A stretch of 64,000 nt of DNA from Prorocentrum cordatum (taxonomy: Eukaryota > Sar > Dinophyceae > Prorocentrales > Prorocentraceae): contig CAUYUJ010019860.1 of NCBI GenBank assembly GCA_963575745.1, positions 340,179 through 404,178 of the forward strand, written 5' to 3'. The notes under the pieces are model-generated. The model was not told the DNA's origin, did not search any database, and saw only the letters and a list, made by a program, of their open reading frames with translations. Below are positions 10,495-20,297 of the stretch, piece by piece. The number at the start of each line of letters is the position of its first letter. Position 1 is the first letter of the stretch. A program made the translations under genes and the position numbers.

Positions 10495-12562
10495 TTATTC
10501 CTCCTGTTCATGCTCGTCGACCCTTGGCGGCGGCAGCACCCGCTGAGGGCCCACGGCGTCGGTCTTGGGGATCCCCTCTGGCAGGGCCCTGCCTTGGAGG
10601 AGCAGCGCTGTCGCCCGAACCTCCGCCTTCTTGATGAAGCACCCCTTGGTAATCTTCCTAACCCAGCCGATGTCCTCGAGCGTTTTCTGCCTGCAGCTCT
10701 GGAACACCTTGATGATGAATCCACAGAATCTCCTAGGGTACGCCGCCTCTGTCATCACGCGCTGGTAGTTCATCTTGAGGAGAATGAGGGGGAGGAGGAG
10801 GAGGAGGAGGATGAGGAGGAGGAGGAGGAGGAGGAGGAGGAGGAGTGGCAGGATGAGGAGGAAGGTTCAGGAGGAGGAGGGGAGAGCGAGAAGAAATTTG
10901 AGGGGACGTTGAGGATGGGGGCGGAGGAGGAGCAGGAGCATGAGGAGGCGGAGGAGGAGGAGGAGGAGGAGGAGGAGAAGGTCACGAATCGAAGAGGATC
11001 GATAAGGTTCAGACACTCGTGTTCGGGCCATCAACGTCGCGGATTTCTTAAATTATCATGTCCTCGAGCCAGGGCCAGGCGGCAGCGATGCCGATCGAGA
11101 GTGCCGAGGGAGAATGGGAGGATATGGGGAGGAGGGGGACGATGAGGATTGGTGGGGGGAGTGGGGAGGGGAATGAGACGGATGCCGACGTCGGCTAATG
11201 TGGGGTTTGGGCGCGGGCCCCCGAATCCCACATCAGCCCTTACCTTGACCCCGCGTGCCAACATCTGCATGTGCTTAACGTCGCAGTTGCACGCGAGGCC
11301 GAACGACATGACCCACCACGGCGATCCCCATATGCGCAACTGCTGGGAGTGCGAGTCGCGCGCCGCGTCGTCGTCCCAGAACCGGATGGTGAGGCGATCG
11401 AGGTGGGCTAAGGATGAGGGGTCGGCAGATGAGTAAGAGAAGGTGGAGGAGGAGGAGGAGGAATGCGAAGAGGACGAGCCAGACCAGGATGATGCTGACA
11501 TGGAGGAGGTGGAGGAAGAAGAGGAGGAGGCGGATGAGGATGAGAAGGAGGCGGAATATGGGAGGGGGGAGAGACGGAGGATGAGGAGGACGAGGAGGAC
11601 GAGGAGACGGATGGTGCGGAGGAGGAGGGGAGAATATGGGGGAGAAGGACGGTGAGAATGCTGGTAAGGGTGAGGATGTGAGCCTGCACATGTGAGACAC
11701 GGTGCAGAAATAGCCGAGCTCCACGAGCGCGTGCCGAATCACGGGGTGATCGAAGAACATGCTGTGATCGATGGCCTCGACGATGCAGTGAACACCTCGT
11801 GCCGCGCATATCCTCATAATAATTGCAACTCGCTTGCACACACCATTTGCAGCAACGATGCTCCTGTCCATCTGGTCGCCCTCAATGTGCGGCTGCACCT
11901 CCTCCATCATAGAATCAACCAGGGCCGTTTTCGTGCACTTCCATCTGGCAGCTCGCTCCTTCATGATCCACGTGTAATAATCAGGCGATATCCACACCAA
12001 GCCGCCTTCTTTCACCTGAGCGGCTGCGGCCCGCCCAACGCCCAAAGGAACGGCGAGCTGGGGTTGCGCGCTCGCCCCCAGCCCCCGTTCCACTGGGTGT
12101 TGGGGGGGATACGGAGGTCCTTATCTCCGCTCTCCTCCTCCTCCTCATCCTCCTCACCACTCCCATCCTCACCCACATAACTTCCAAATATCCGTTCCGT
12201 CACTGTCGTAGTTTTTTTCTCCTCATCGCATTCTTAAGCTTCATCCTGCCATTGGAACGGCCCAACTACGGAATAACAAACATAACAAGTCACATGACCT
12301 ACTCTTCTATCATATGCCAGGTTTTCTGCGACCTCCCGCGCCATCATCATCTGTCATCGTTTCGTGCCGCGTGCACCCGAGCGATCATGTCACACAGCAA
12401 GTCGAACCCGTACTCCGTGAGGATGTTGTGGTCGTCGTCGTAGACCCAGTCGTAGTGCCACGCGTTCAGCCCCGAGCGCTCGGCCTCGTGAAAGATGCCC
12501 GCCGACCCGCTGAAGATCTCGATCAGGTCGAACTCGCGCTTGCGTGCCGTACGGCGCGCCAC
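10495..12562 (-). CDS. Multi-exon gene with methyltransferase-like SAM-binding motif
   Basis: The first recognisable exon follows a ctacag|GTG acceptor (base 12562) and reads KREFDLIEIFSGSAGIFHEA then NAWHYDWVYDDDHNILTEYG. The glycine-rich loop after a beta strand, then an acidic residue after the next strand, matches motifs I and II of cytosine-C5-type methylases. The second exon (12015 to about 11687, gctcag|GTG acceptor, GC donor) contains WISPDYYTWIMKERAAR, where such enzymes usually carry a PPC motif, so catalysis is doubtful. It continues to ARGVHCIVEAIDHSMFFDHP. A third exon ends at a perfect AAG|GTAAGG donor (11244) with RIWGSPWWVMSFG. The last (10773-10495) reads EAAYPRRFCGFIIKVFQSC and ends with a stop. 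Upstream exons are not found. Confidence 0.6.
10780..10990. repeat. (GAG)n microsatellite intron
   Basis: Almost pure GGA triplets upstream of the terminal exon of the methyltransferase-like gene (CTC in the transcript). Confidence 0.9.
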
Positions 12563-12569
12563 CTGTAGG

Positions 12570-13355
12570 GATAGGCCAACAGCGCACCGAGAATCGAATA
12601 GGACGGGTTCGAACGATGCGTTCGCGAGTCGATTTCCCGAGAATGACGGGTCCCCGAGAAGGGCGATTCCCCGAACCCGACGTCGGGCAGTCGATCCGAG
12701 GTCGCGGCCGAGATCGGTGATCGGAGACGGATCGACCCAGTGGGGTGGGCAGCGGTTTTCCGTGCGTCCACCTGGGCCACCGCCGAGAAGCGAACGCTCG
12801 AGAACCTCGTGGGCGCACTGGAGCCGCCGCCGCGCCTGGCAGAAGAGGGGGGCCGCCAATGTAATGATAGGACGACCGATGACGGTGGTGACGAGTGAGT
12901 CGACAGTTCGAGGTGGATCCAACACACCACCAGTTCTGACCAGGGCGTCGAGTTGGTCCCAGGGCTCTCAGGAATTCGATCGCAATCCACTGCATCTGTG
13001 GCGACACCCAGATAGCGACGAGGATGACAGTGGTGGATATAACACGCAAGATGAATATGACGAGGAGGATGGGGAGGGATACAACGCATGACAACTGTAA
13101 ACGGTGATGACGCGTAAGCATGACCTTTGACGATTTCGAGGTGGTTCCGACCCGCAGCTTTGCCCAGGACCCCAATGACAATCGAAACCATACTTGGTAT
13201 GACCATGACTTCGAGGGGAGTTCAGCCGTGGCGACGAGATAAGTCCCACCAGACATGCCCGACCTCCACGTATCCGACTGTATCGTGCTACGCTCCTCCA
13301 TCCCTGATGACAGTCATCGACGGCGAGCGTGCTTTTCTCCGAGCACGCGCGCACA
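12570..13355. other. No gene recognised
   Basis: Region upstream of the methyltransferase-like exon. Frames are open on both strands (12390-13300 minus, 12495-13091 plus), but their peptides are arginine/serine/proline biased and overlap one another, as expected for GC-rich non-coding DNA. Missing 5' exons of the gene could lie here. Confidence 0.35.
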
Positions 13356-14162
13356 CTAGTCTGCCGCGGCAGCCAGCAGCTTGTCGCGCTCGGTCCTGGC
13401 CAGCTCCCGCACGGGGCCCAGCTCCTGACGAGGCATTTGGCGGATTCGAATGGGGGGCGGTGGGGAATGCATGGGATGAGGGGCCTAGGGTGGGCACGAT
13501 GTGGAGGCTGAGGGGGGTGACACGGATGCTACCGATTATGCGGATGCGGCCGAGGATGGGGGACGATGAAGAGGCGGATGAGGGGGGATGAGGACGAGGA
13601 GGCGGATGGGGCGGGCTGAGATTGTCGGCGCGGAGGAGTGCGTGGTGGGACGATAGGTTGGCGGGAGAGATGATGTGGCGATCGGTCGATGGGGAGCAGA
13701 TGTATGATATGCTCGTCATCTCTCTCCTCATCTTCGTCCTAAGCATCGTATTTCTATTCATCGCCATCGTCCTCCCCATCCGCATCATCCGCATCATCAG
13801 CTTCATATTCCTCATCCTCGATATCATCATTCCCCTCCCCACCAACGCTCCACTACTCGCTCGTATCATCCATCCCCATCCAACCCCTCAATCTCCAACT
13901 CGTTCACATCTTCTCCCCATCGGGTGTGCTAACCGCGTGGCTCCTCGGCTGTGATCGCATCCAAGTCGGCGAATGCCGCCGCCATCTTCTTGATGTCATG
14001 CTGCGTGTTCTTGACGACCTGCTCGCAGATCTCGATGTTCGCCTCGAACTCGTCGTGGGCCCCCACCTGCAAGATCTGCTTCTTGATGGGCCAGCCCACA
14101 GCGCGCAAGAACACGACCGCGCTCGTGCCGTGCCCAGGCGACACGGTCAGCACCCACGGGTC
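13356..14162 (-). CDS. Two terminal exons of an unknown gene
   Basis: An exon opens after atcgacag|GACC (first base 14162) and reads DPWVLTVSPGHGTSAVVFLR, VGWPIKKQILQVGAHDEFEA and CEQVVKNTQHDIKKMAAAFA, ending near 13936 at a GGTTAGC that can serve as donor (otherwise the frame stops in that triplet). A short last exon follows cgtcag|GAG (base 13424), reads ELGPVRELARTERDKLLAAA and stops at 13356. The protein looks globular with a helical tail; I do not recognise the family. An upstream start is not identified; an ATG at 14210 would add only 16 residues. The two exons are joined by inference from AG|G acceptors. Confidence 0.5.
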
Positions 14163-14164
14163 CT

Positions 14165-14580
14165 GTCGATTCAATCGTGTCTCTCTCACTCTTCCTCCTC
14201 CTCCCACCATCGGGAGACACGGGCGACGAGGATTACGACAAGGGCGAATGAGACGAGTTTGCGAATGGCGATGGCGATTGGAAGGAGAGCGGGTAGGGAT
14301 CGAGGCGTGACAGGTGGTGGTGAGAGGGACGGGGTGGAGTGACCAGGGATGGATGGCAAGACGAGTGAGCTAAGGGATATCACTACAATTGGGGACTGTG
14401 ATGATGAGGAGGCGGCGGGCGATATGGAGGCGGCGGGTGAAGACGGTGATGGGGGATGGGGTGGGGATATGATGAGGACGTGGATGAGGAGGATGATGAG
14501 GACGAGGCAGGCCGATGCTGATGGGGATGCTGACGAAACATACGAGGAATGGGGGGCCCCGAGGGTATGGTAGGTAGTCC
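14165..14580. other. Intergenic or intronic GATG/GGATGAG-rich DNA
   Basis: Degenerate purine-rich repeats on the plus strand (14390-14570). No coding peptide recognised. Confidence 0.4.
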
Positions 14581-14616
14581 TTAGTTACCCGTGTCCTCGT
14601 CGTGCTCAGGTGGTGG

Positions 14617-14647
<31 letters not shown>

Positions 14648-15450
14648 GCGGCTGGCCGCTTCACGCCTTTCATCGCTGCTGCCTTTGGCTTCGCCTCGGG
14701 CTTCTCCTCGGCTGCGGGCCCTTCCTCGGCCACGGGCGCATCCTCGGCTGCAGGCTCCTCCTCCTCCTCTGCTGCTGCATCTCCACCGTCACATTCGCAG
14801 TCCCCCTCCTCGTATGCCTCCTCAGCATCTTCCTCTTCTTCAGCTGGCGTTTCATCGTCGAATGGTATCTCATGCGCTGCAGCTGGTCGCTTTGCAGCGG
14901 GTTTCTTTCGCGCTCCTGCTTTGGCTGCTGCTTTACTTTTACCCTTAGCTTTAGCTTTGGCTTTACTTTTACCCTTAGCTGCTGGTCTCGGTGCTGGTGC
15001 CCTCGTGGGCGGCGCAATCAGGCCCCCCTCATCCGCGAGCCAATCGTTCGTCAGCTCGGTGTTGTACGTGAACGGGTTGCCGTCTTTATCGATCGTGCCC
15101 CTGAACTTCGCAACCAAGAACCCGTCGGTGCCCTTCTCGAACGATGTCGCCTCGATTGTGGTGCCCGACGTCATCACCGCGATCACAGTTGTGCCATTGT
15201 ACTGGGCGAAAATCGGATACACGTCCTCGCCCGACTCGTCAGACTCGTCAGCCGAGCCGCCAATCACATCACCCCGCAGATGGACGAACGGGTTCGAGAT
15301 TCGCTTTGGTTTGGTCGACGTTCGCGATGCCGAGGGTGATATGCTTAGTGGCCGACTGGTGATAAGATCGAGCAGCTCTTTGATCTCGGGTGGGGCCTTC
15401 TCGCGAGCCGTCGTCGTGAGTTCCTCGTTGCACGGATGGGCCAACGACAC
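14581..15450 (-). CDS. Gene for a protein with KAKAKGKSK basic repeats, acidic stretch and poly-Ala tail
   Basis: A single long minus-strand frame ends with TAA at 14581. Its N-terminal part (KEKAPPEIKELLDL-like, then NPFVHLRGDVIGG and VYPIFAQYNGTTVIAVMTSG) looks globular and contains FLVAKFRGTIDKDGNPFTYN. It then changes to a basic region (KGKSKAKAKAKGKSKAAAK), an acidic glutamate-rich region with CECD, and a run of about 13 alanines before HDEDTGN. The arrangement of a small folded domain plus K/A/P-rich and acidic tails is seen in chromatin-associated proteins, but this is composition only. The true start is unclear; the exon probably begins after an acceptor near 15440. The string NPF(V/I)(H/Y)LR also occurs in the zinc-ribbon gene's last exon. 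Confidence 0.55.
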
Positions 15451-15516
15451 GGGCGATGCGGAATATGCGACGGATGAGGATACGGAGGATGTCAGGAGAC
15501 GAGCGAGAGGGATGGG

Positions 15517-15554
15517 TGACAGAAAATTCAGTCATATGACAGAATTTTCTGTCA
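15517..15554. repeat. 38-bp palindrome, copy 3
   Basis: TGACAGAAAATTCAGTCAT plus inverted arm; one asymmetric position (CAGTC for CTGTC). Located about 70-100 bases upstream, on the minus strand, of the exon of the 14581-15450 gene. Confidence 0.85.
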
Positions 15555-15599
15555 CACGTTCGGGGCGTGAGGCCGAGGGTGAGGAGGGCGAGTTGCCGT

Positions 15600-15720
15600 A
15601 AACGGTATTGTCACATTGCCACTACACCCTCACACCATGCTCCTCCTCCTCCTCCTCATTCTCCTCCTCCTCCTCCACCGCCTCCTCATCATCCTCCTCC
15701 TCCCAATGTCCTCAGTATGC
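15600..15720. repeat. (CTC)n tract
   Basis: CTCCTC-rich DNA on the plus strand between two minus-strand coding blocks. Confidence 0.7.
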
Positions 15721-15817
15721 CCTACACCTCCGCCAATCGACCGATTCCTTTGTCTCATCATCACAAGCATTGTCGTCCCCATCCCTATGCACCCCCCTCC
15801 TCATCCTTCCACGTTCC

Positions 15818-17030
15818 TCATCCGAGATTTCGAATGCCGTATTCCTTGTGCTTGATGCGCACGTGCCCGAGCATCACGCGCAACTTCAGGGAGAACAGCT
15901 CGGGTAGTGTCGGAGGAGGTGAGCCCATGGATCGCGACACTCTGCGAACGTGGGGGATGATGGGCTTCTCAGCGTGCAGGTGCGCGATCGCAACCGCGCA
16001 GGGGGGGGGGCGATGGTCGAGGGTGATCACGCTGAAGAGTGCGAAGAGGAGGAGGAGGAGGAGGAGGAGGAGGATGAGGAGGAGGAGGAGGAGGAGGAGG
16101 AGGAGGAGGATGAGAGGAGGAGGATGAGAGGAGGAGGAGGAGGAGGAGGAGGAGGATTAGAAGGAGGTGGATGCTTGTGAGACGGGATGGGGGAGCTGGA
16201 TGTGGTTAAGACGAGGCGAAGGAGGGGGATGCGGAGGAGGAGGAAGAGGATGAACATGATGAGGCGGATGATGCTGATGATGATGCTGCTGATTTTGACG
16301 ATGGCGATGTCGATGATGATGTCGATGACGATGGTGATGGGGATTATGATGAGGATGATGGGGGGGAGGAGGATGAAGAGGATGATCATGATGACGATGA
16401 CGAGGATGAGGGTAGGAGGAGACGGGGGAATGCGACGGATGGTGTGGGCATGCGAGGGGGAGGCGACCACGTTGAGACGGAGGGAGACGGTGTGGGGGGT
16501 AAGGAGGCCGAGGATGCGATGAGGGGCCGCAACCGCGAGGTCGTTGTGGTTGTAGTAGCCGCCACGAGGATCCAGGACCAGAAGAGGAGCTATGATGTCC
16601 TCTGGGGAAGTGGTGAGTTGGAAGGAAGGCTCGGCGCGCGAGCTGAGAGGATGAAGATAAGGATGAGAAACAGGATGAGGAGAAGATGGCGGAGGATGAT
16701 GAGTACGACGCTGATGATGATGAGGAGAAGGACGATGAGGAGGAATACGAGGATGAGGAATGGCAGGAATACTAGTCGGAGTCGGAGGGGGATGACGAGG
16801 AGTAGGATGAGGAGGAGGATCGAGGATGAAGCTGAGGAGGAGGAAGATGATGAGGAATACCAGTCGGAGTAGGATGAGGAGGATGAGGAGGATGAGGAGG
16901 AAGGTTAGGAACACTGTCCTTGTACAAGCACAGGGAATCCACATCGACGCCGATCTTGGTGTCATTGCTCCCATAGTGGATGCCGTTGGTCGTCTCGAGC
17001 ATCGCCTTCCATGATGGCCGCAGTGCGTCC
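15818..17030 (-). CDS. Multi-exon gene fragment, unknown function
   Basis: Three minus-strand exon-like blocks separated by repeat introns. About 17030-16915: ALRPSWKAMLETTNGIHYGS then DTKIGVDVDSLCLYKDS. About 16650-16500: QLTTSPEDIIAPLLVLDPRG and NHNDLAVAAPHRILGLL. About 16025-15818: VITLDHRPPPCAVAIAHLHA and PELFSLKLRVMLGHVRIKHK, ending with TGA at 15818. All three give normal globular composition in one frame, while the DNA between is GAG or GATG repeat. A further exon may start just after the palindrome at 17333, where catgcag|GCC is followed by an acidic peptide. I do not recognise a family and cannot prove the joins. Confidence 0.45.
16035..16165. repeat. (GAG)n microsatellite intron
   Basis: Near-pure GGA triplets between the terminal exon and the next upstream exon of the 15818-17030 gene. 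Confidence 0.85.
16230..16420. repeat. (GATGAT)n degenerate repeat
   Basis: GATGATG with GAG interspersed on the plus strand; a similar GAGGATGAG tract at 16650-16910 separates the next two exons. Confidence 0.75.
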
Positions 17031-17049
17031 TGCGATGGCACCCCCATTG

Positions 17050-17300
17050 CCCTCCTCATCATCCTCATCCCCAACACCATCACCACCAGCATCAGTATCA
17101 TCAGCACCGTCATCATCAGCAGCAGCATCATCATCACCGTCAGCGTCGTCATCATTAGCATCACCGTCGCCATCATAATCAGCATCGCCATCATCAGCAC
17201 CACCATCATTATTATCATCATCACCCGTGTCAGCATCGCCAGCATCAGCATCCTCGCCATCATAAACATCTGAACCACCATCATCATCAGATCCCTCCTC
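17050..17300. repeat. (CAT/ATC)n repeat
   Basis: ATCATCAGCATC-type triplets on the plus strand ((GAT)n in the minus-strand transcript). Confidence 0.85.
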
Positions 17301-17332
17301 ATCGTCCGGCCCATCCTCACACAAGGCCTGCA

Positions 17333-17370
17333 TGACAGAAAAATCTGTCGTATGACAGAATTTTCTGTCA
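17333..17370. repeat. 38-bp palindrome, copy 4
   Basis: TGACAGAAAAATCTGTCGT plus inverted arm. On the minus strand it ends CTGTCATGCAG, a good acceptor, directly followed by a coding-like acidic peptide (ALCEDGPDDEEGSDD), so it occupies the last bases of an intron. Confidence 0.85.
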
Positions 17371-17565
17371 CGTTTCCTCTTCCTCCACCTCATCCTCATC
17401 ATCAGTGTCATCATGTTCATGGTCCTCCCCGTGACCCTCCTCTGTGTATTGATCGTCCGACTCCTGCTATTCATCTTGTTGATCATCCTCATTATCACCC
17501 CCCTCATCCGTCTCTTTCATCTTCTCGTTCGTCCTCCTCTTCCTCGTCGCTCCTCCTCCTCCTCC

Positions 17566-17695
17566 TCATTCGATCCCGTTGCTGTCCTGCAGCGCTTCGT
17601 GGGTGGCGCCGTCGGGCGCCACGAAATTCCGCGCGCGGCCCATCTGCCGCGACCCGCGCCACGGCTTCAGCCAAAATGGCTGCACAACCACAACA
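17566..17695 (-). CDS. Possible terminal exon ([16 protein letters not shown])
   Basis: A minus-strand frame reads [20 protein letters not shown] then [19 protein letters not shown] and stops at 17566. It is flanked by CAT repeats on the upstream side (17820-17965). The DNA encoding QPFWLK contains a 13-nt stretch identical to the core of the dinoflagellate spliced leader, which may be chance. No family recognised. Confidence 0.35.
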
Positions 17696-17814
17696 ACCAT
17701 GCGACGCAGACGATCCGTGCTCCTGTCCTCATCTCTCCCACGTCTCTCCATCTCCTTCGCCACCTCCCACATATCATCCCTATCCCATCTGGCCCCGCTG
17801 CACTCACAGTCTTC

Positions 17815-17914
17815 ACCACCACTACCACCACCACCATCATCATCATCCTCATCATCATCATCATCATCGTCATCATCATCATCATCAGCATCATCAGCAT
17901 CAACATCATCATAC

Positions 17915-17965
<51 letters not shown>

Positions 17966-17970
17966 GTTTC
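17815..17970. repeat. (CAT)n microsatellite
   Basis: Nearly pure CATCATCAT over about 150 bases on the plus strand. Confidence 0.9.
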
Positions 17971-18199
17971 TGTTGTCGCGTCGGGCAAAACGCGCTGCCC
18001 ACGAGGGCAACGCGTAGCAGGGACGGGGAGGGTGGGACAGGGCATTGTGAAATGCCCCCATGGCGCCTGCCCTCGCGGCCCACACGACAGCCACCTCTGG
18101 GCCTACCCAGCCACAGCGGTGCCACCGATGATGATGCCCCGCCTGCGGCGAGGCGCTCCGCGCGCCCCGCGCGCAGGCAAGGCTCGAGCCAAAATGACG

Positions 18200-18385
18200 T
18201 CATCCATCATCATCACCATCATCATCACCGCCAGCACCACCACCATCATTATCACCAGCATCAGCATCATAGTCATCAACATCGTCATCATCAGCATTAA
18301 CAACATCGTGAGACTTATCATCACCATCATCGCCGTCACCATCATCATAATCATCATCATCATCACCATCATAGTCATCATCATC

Positions 18386-18416
<31 letters not shown>

Positions 18417-18425
18417 GCATCAACA
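18200..18425. repeat. (CAT/ATC)n repeat
   Basis: CATCATCACC-type triplets, bounded on both sides by GC-rich DNA with GCGCG-rich segments (18050-18190 and 18430-18560). Confidence 0.85.
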
Positions 18426-18594
18426 CCGAGGGGGGCCGAGGGCGCGCCTTTGGCTGCCCTCGGCGGCGCCGCTGCCGCCCGCGTCGCCCATGGCGCGGGC
18501 GGCGGCGCAAAATGCGCCCGCTCCCCCGCGCCTCTCGAGCGGGAGGTGCGGCGGCAACGACGGGAGGAGGTGGAGGGGATCGAAAGCGAAAACG

Positions 18595-18905
18595 ATCGAT
18601 ATACCGTATACACATGTCACGATGTGTGTCATTTATGCTTAATATACTACATCTGCTCGTATTCGATACATATACATCATGTACGAATACATCGGTTATA
18701 TGTATTTTTATATATATATATGTATATGTGTATGTATTTGCACATACATACACATATACATATACATATATATATACATATATATATATATATATTACAC
18801 ATATATGTATATATGTACATATATACATATATACACATATGTGTATGTATACATATATATATATACATATATATTGTATATATATACACATTGTATACAT
18901 ATTCG
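18595..18905. repeat. AT-rich (TA/CATATA)n microsatellite
   Basis: About 300 bases of TATATA, CATATA and TGTATA repeats, the most AT-rich part of the window. It lies just beyond the 3' end of the truncated LINE that follows. It gives artificial Tyr/Ile-rich frames on both strands. Confidence 0.9.
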
Positions 18906-20211
18906 TATGTCAGTGCGTTCCCGAATACTTTTTTCCGGTACCAGCTTGTTTTTTGCCAGCTATGGGGGAAATCCGACTTTAAATGCCGGTCCCGACATAT
19001 GATATCGCATCCAGCATTCCACCCTTACTTTAGGGGGAACATCGCAGGAATTGTAGGATCGGAGCCTCTGGGAATGCCGTTGCGAGTGCCCGTGGTTTCA
19101 GGCCCCCACACGCAGGAGAGGCAGTGGATTCCCTGAGCGTCCAAGGCAACCCCGCACGAAGGACAGGTGGACCCCGCGCCCAAGATATCGACGCGAGCCG
19201 GAGCGCGACGTTGTCGGCAAACTGGCTCGCAGCGAGTTGCATGTCAAGTGTCTTGGATGGGGTGAGCTCGTACAAGGCGCCCGCTCCTTGCGCAGAGTAC
19301 GCGTTCAGCCGCGCTCCGTCTGCCGGCGGCCCTGCGTCTCTCCACGCGACCGCCGCTCTCTTCCGGAGCGCGCCCCCGAGGTGCGTCTGGACCCAGGCGC
19401 GCCGTGACTCGACTGCGAAGACCTCGGCCCCAGCGGAGGCCGTGATCCTGGACGCCGCGTCCGCCAGCGGGGCACCCGCGGCGTCGTCGCCCCACTGGTG
19501 GCCAGGCCGGATCATCGCGCACAGGTCGTGTGTCAGCGTGCGCGAGCCGACGTAGGCCGCATCCATCTCGACAGAGTTTTTTCGCAGGCCGAGGCCGCCA
19601 GCCGAGGCCTTGAAGGAAGCCTGCTCGCGCTGCCTGTCAAACCAGCGCTGGTTCACAGCAGCAGCTGCCGCCTCGAGCACGCTCTCGTCGTAGCGCCGCG
19701 CCTCGTCGCCCAGATGCCTGACCGGCGCGGTGCGCGCCAGATAGTTCATCCAGCCCGCGTTCACGCTGTGTGCCAACAAGTAGTGCGTCACCTGCGGGTC
19801 CTGGAGGTCTGCCAGGAACTGGGTGATGCCCTGCTGCTTCTGCACCTGCTTTGCGCAGAAGGCCTGGCAGTGCGCGTCGTCGCCAACTGGGGACTTGAGC
19901 ACTTCGCAGTTCCCATCTGCAAAGACGTCGCACCCTAAGGCCACGAACTCTGTGAAGTCAACCGTGCTCCGTGCCCCGGCGGCCGGGATCACCTGCAAGG
20001 CGGAGAAGCGAAGGCCTGCCCCTGGCATCGCAATGTTGACGTGCTTGAGAGCCCGGAGGACCTCTACAGAAGGCCCGGCGATGCGTGCGTCGTCGGCGAA
20101 GCCGGGGGCCATGTCGAGAGCGACTGGGGGGGTCCAGTACAGGTAGCTGCACTGCCGTGCCGACAGGCACGGGGACCAACCGGAACGAGCTATGCGAGCC
20201 CTCGGCACCAC
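18906..20211 (-). mobile_element. 5'-truncated LINE-type retroelement (C-terminal half of reverse transcriptase)
   Basis: A single minus-strand frame of 393 codons (20211-19030) begins inside a reverse transcriptase: PGFADDARIAGPSVEVLRAL carries the FADD version of the YxDD catalytic motif. It continues through a thumb-like region (LKSPVGDDAHCQAFC, THYLLAHSVNAGWMNYLA, LGLRKNSVEMDAAYVGSR, LNAYSAQGAGALYELTPSKT). These blocks fit my memory of an abundant dinoflagellate RT family. The palm motifs A and B are missing, so the copy is truncated at its 5' end. Near 19180 a one-base shift moves the C-terminal cysteine pair CPSCGVALDAQGIHCLSC into another frame. The 3' tail (18906-19030) is AT-richer and ends next to a TA microsatellite. 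Confidence 0.7.
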
Positions 20212-20297
20212 TTGCGTGGGCGCCGCTTCTCTTTCAGCATTCGAATGCGTCTCGACGGCCGCTAAATCGACGAGGGCACGTCGGGCGCGCCCCCTGA

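Noticed and set aside
12390-13301. Long minus- and plus-strand frames upstream of the methyltransferase-like exon
   Set aside because: Mutually overlapping, arginine/serine-biased peptides; only the part below 12562, after a clear acceptor, has family-like sequence.
18450-19002. Tyr/Ile-rich frames across the TA microsatellite
   Set aside because: Low-complexity TATA/CATA repeats; no coding constraint.
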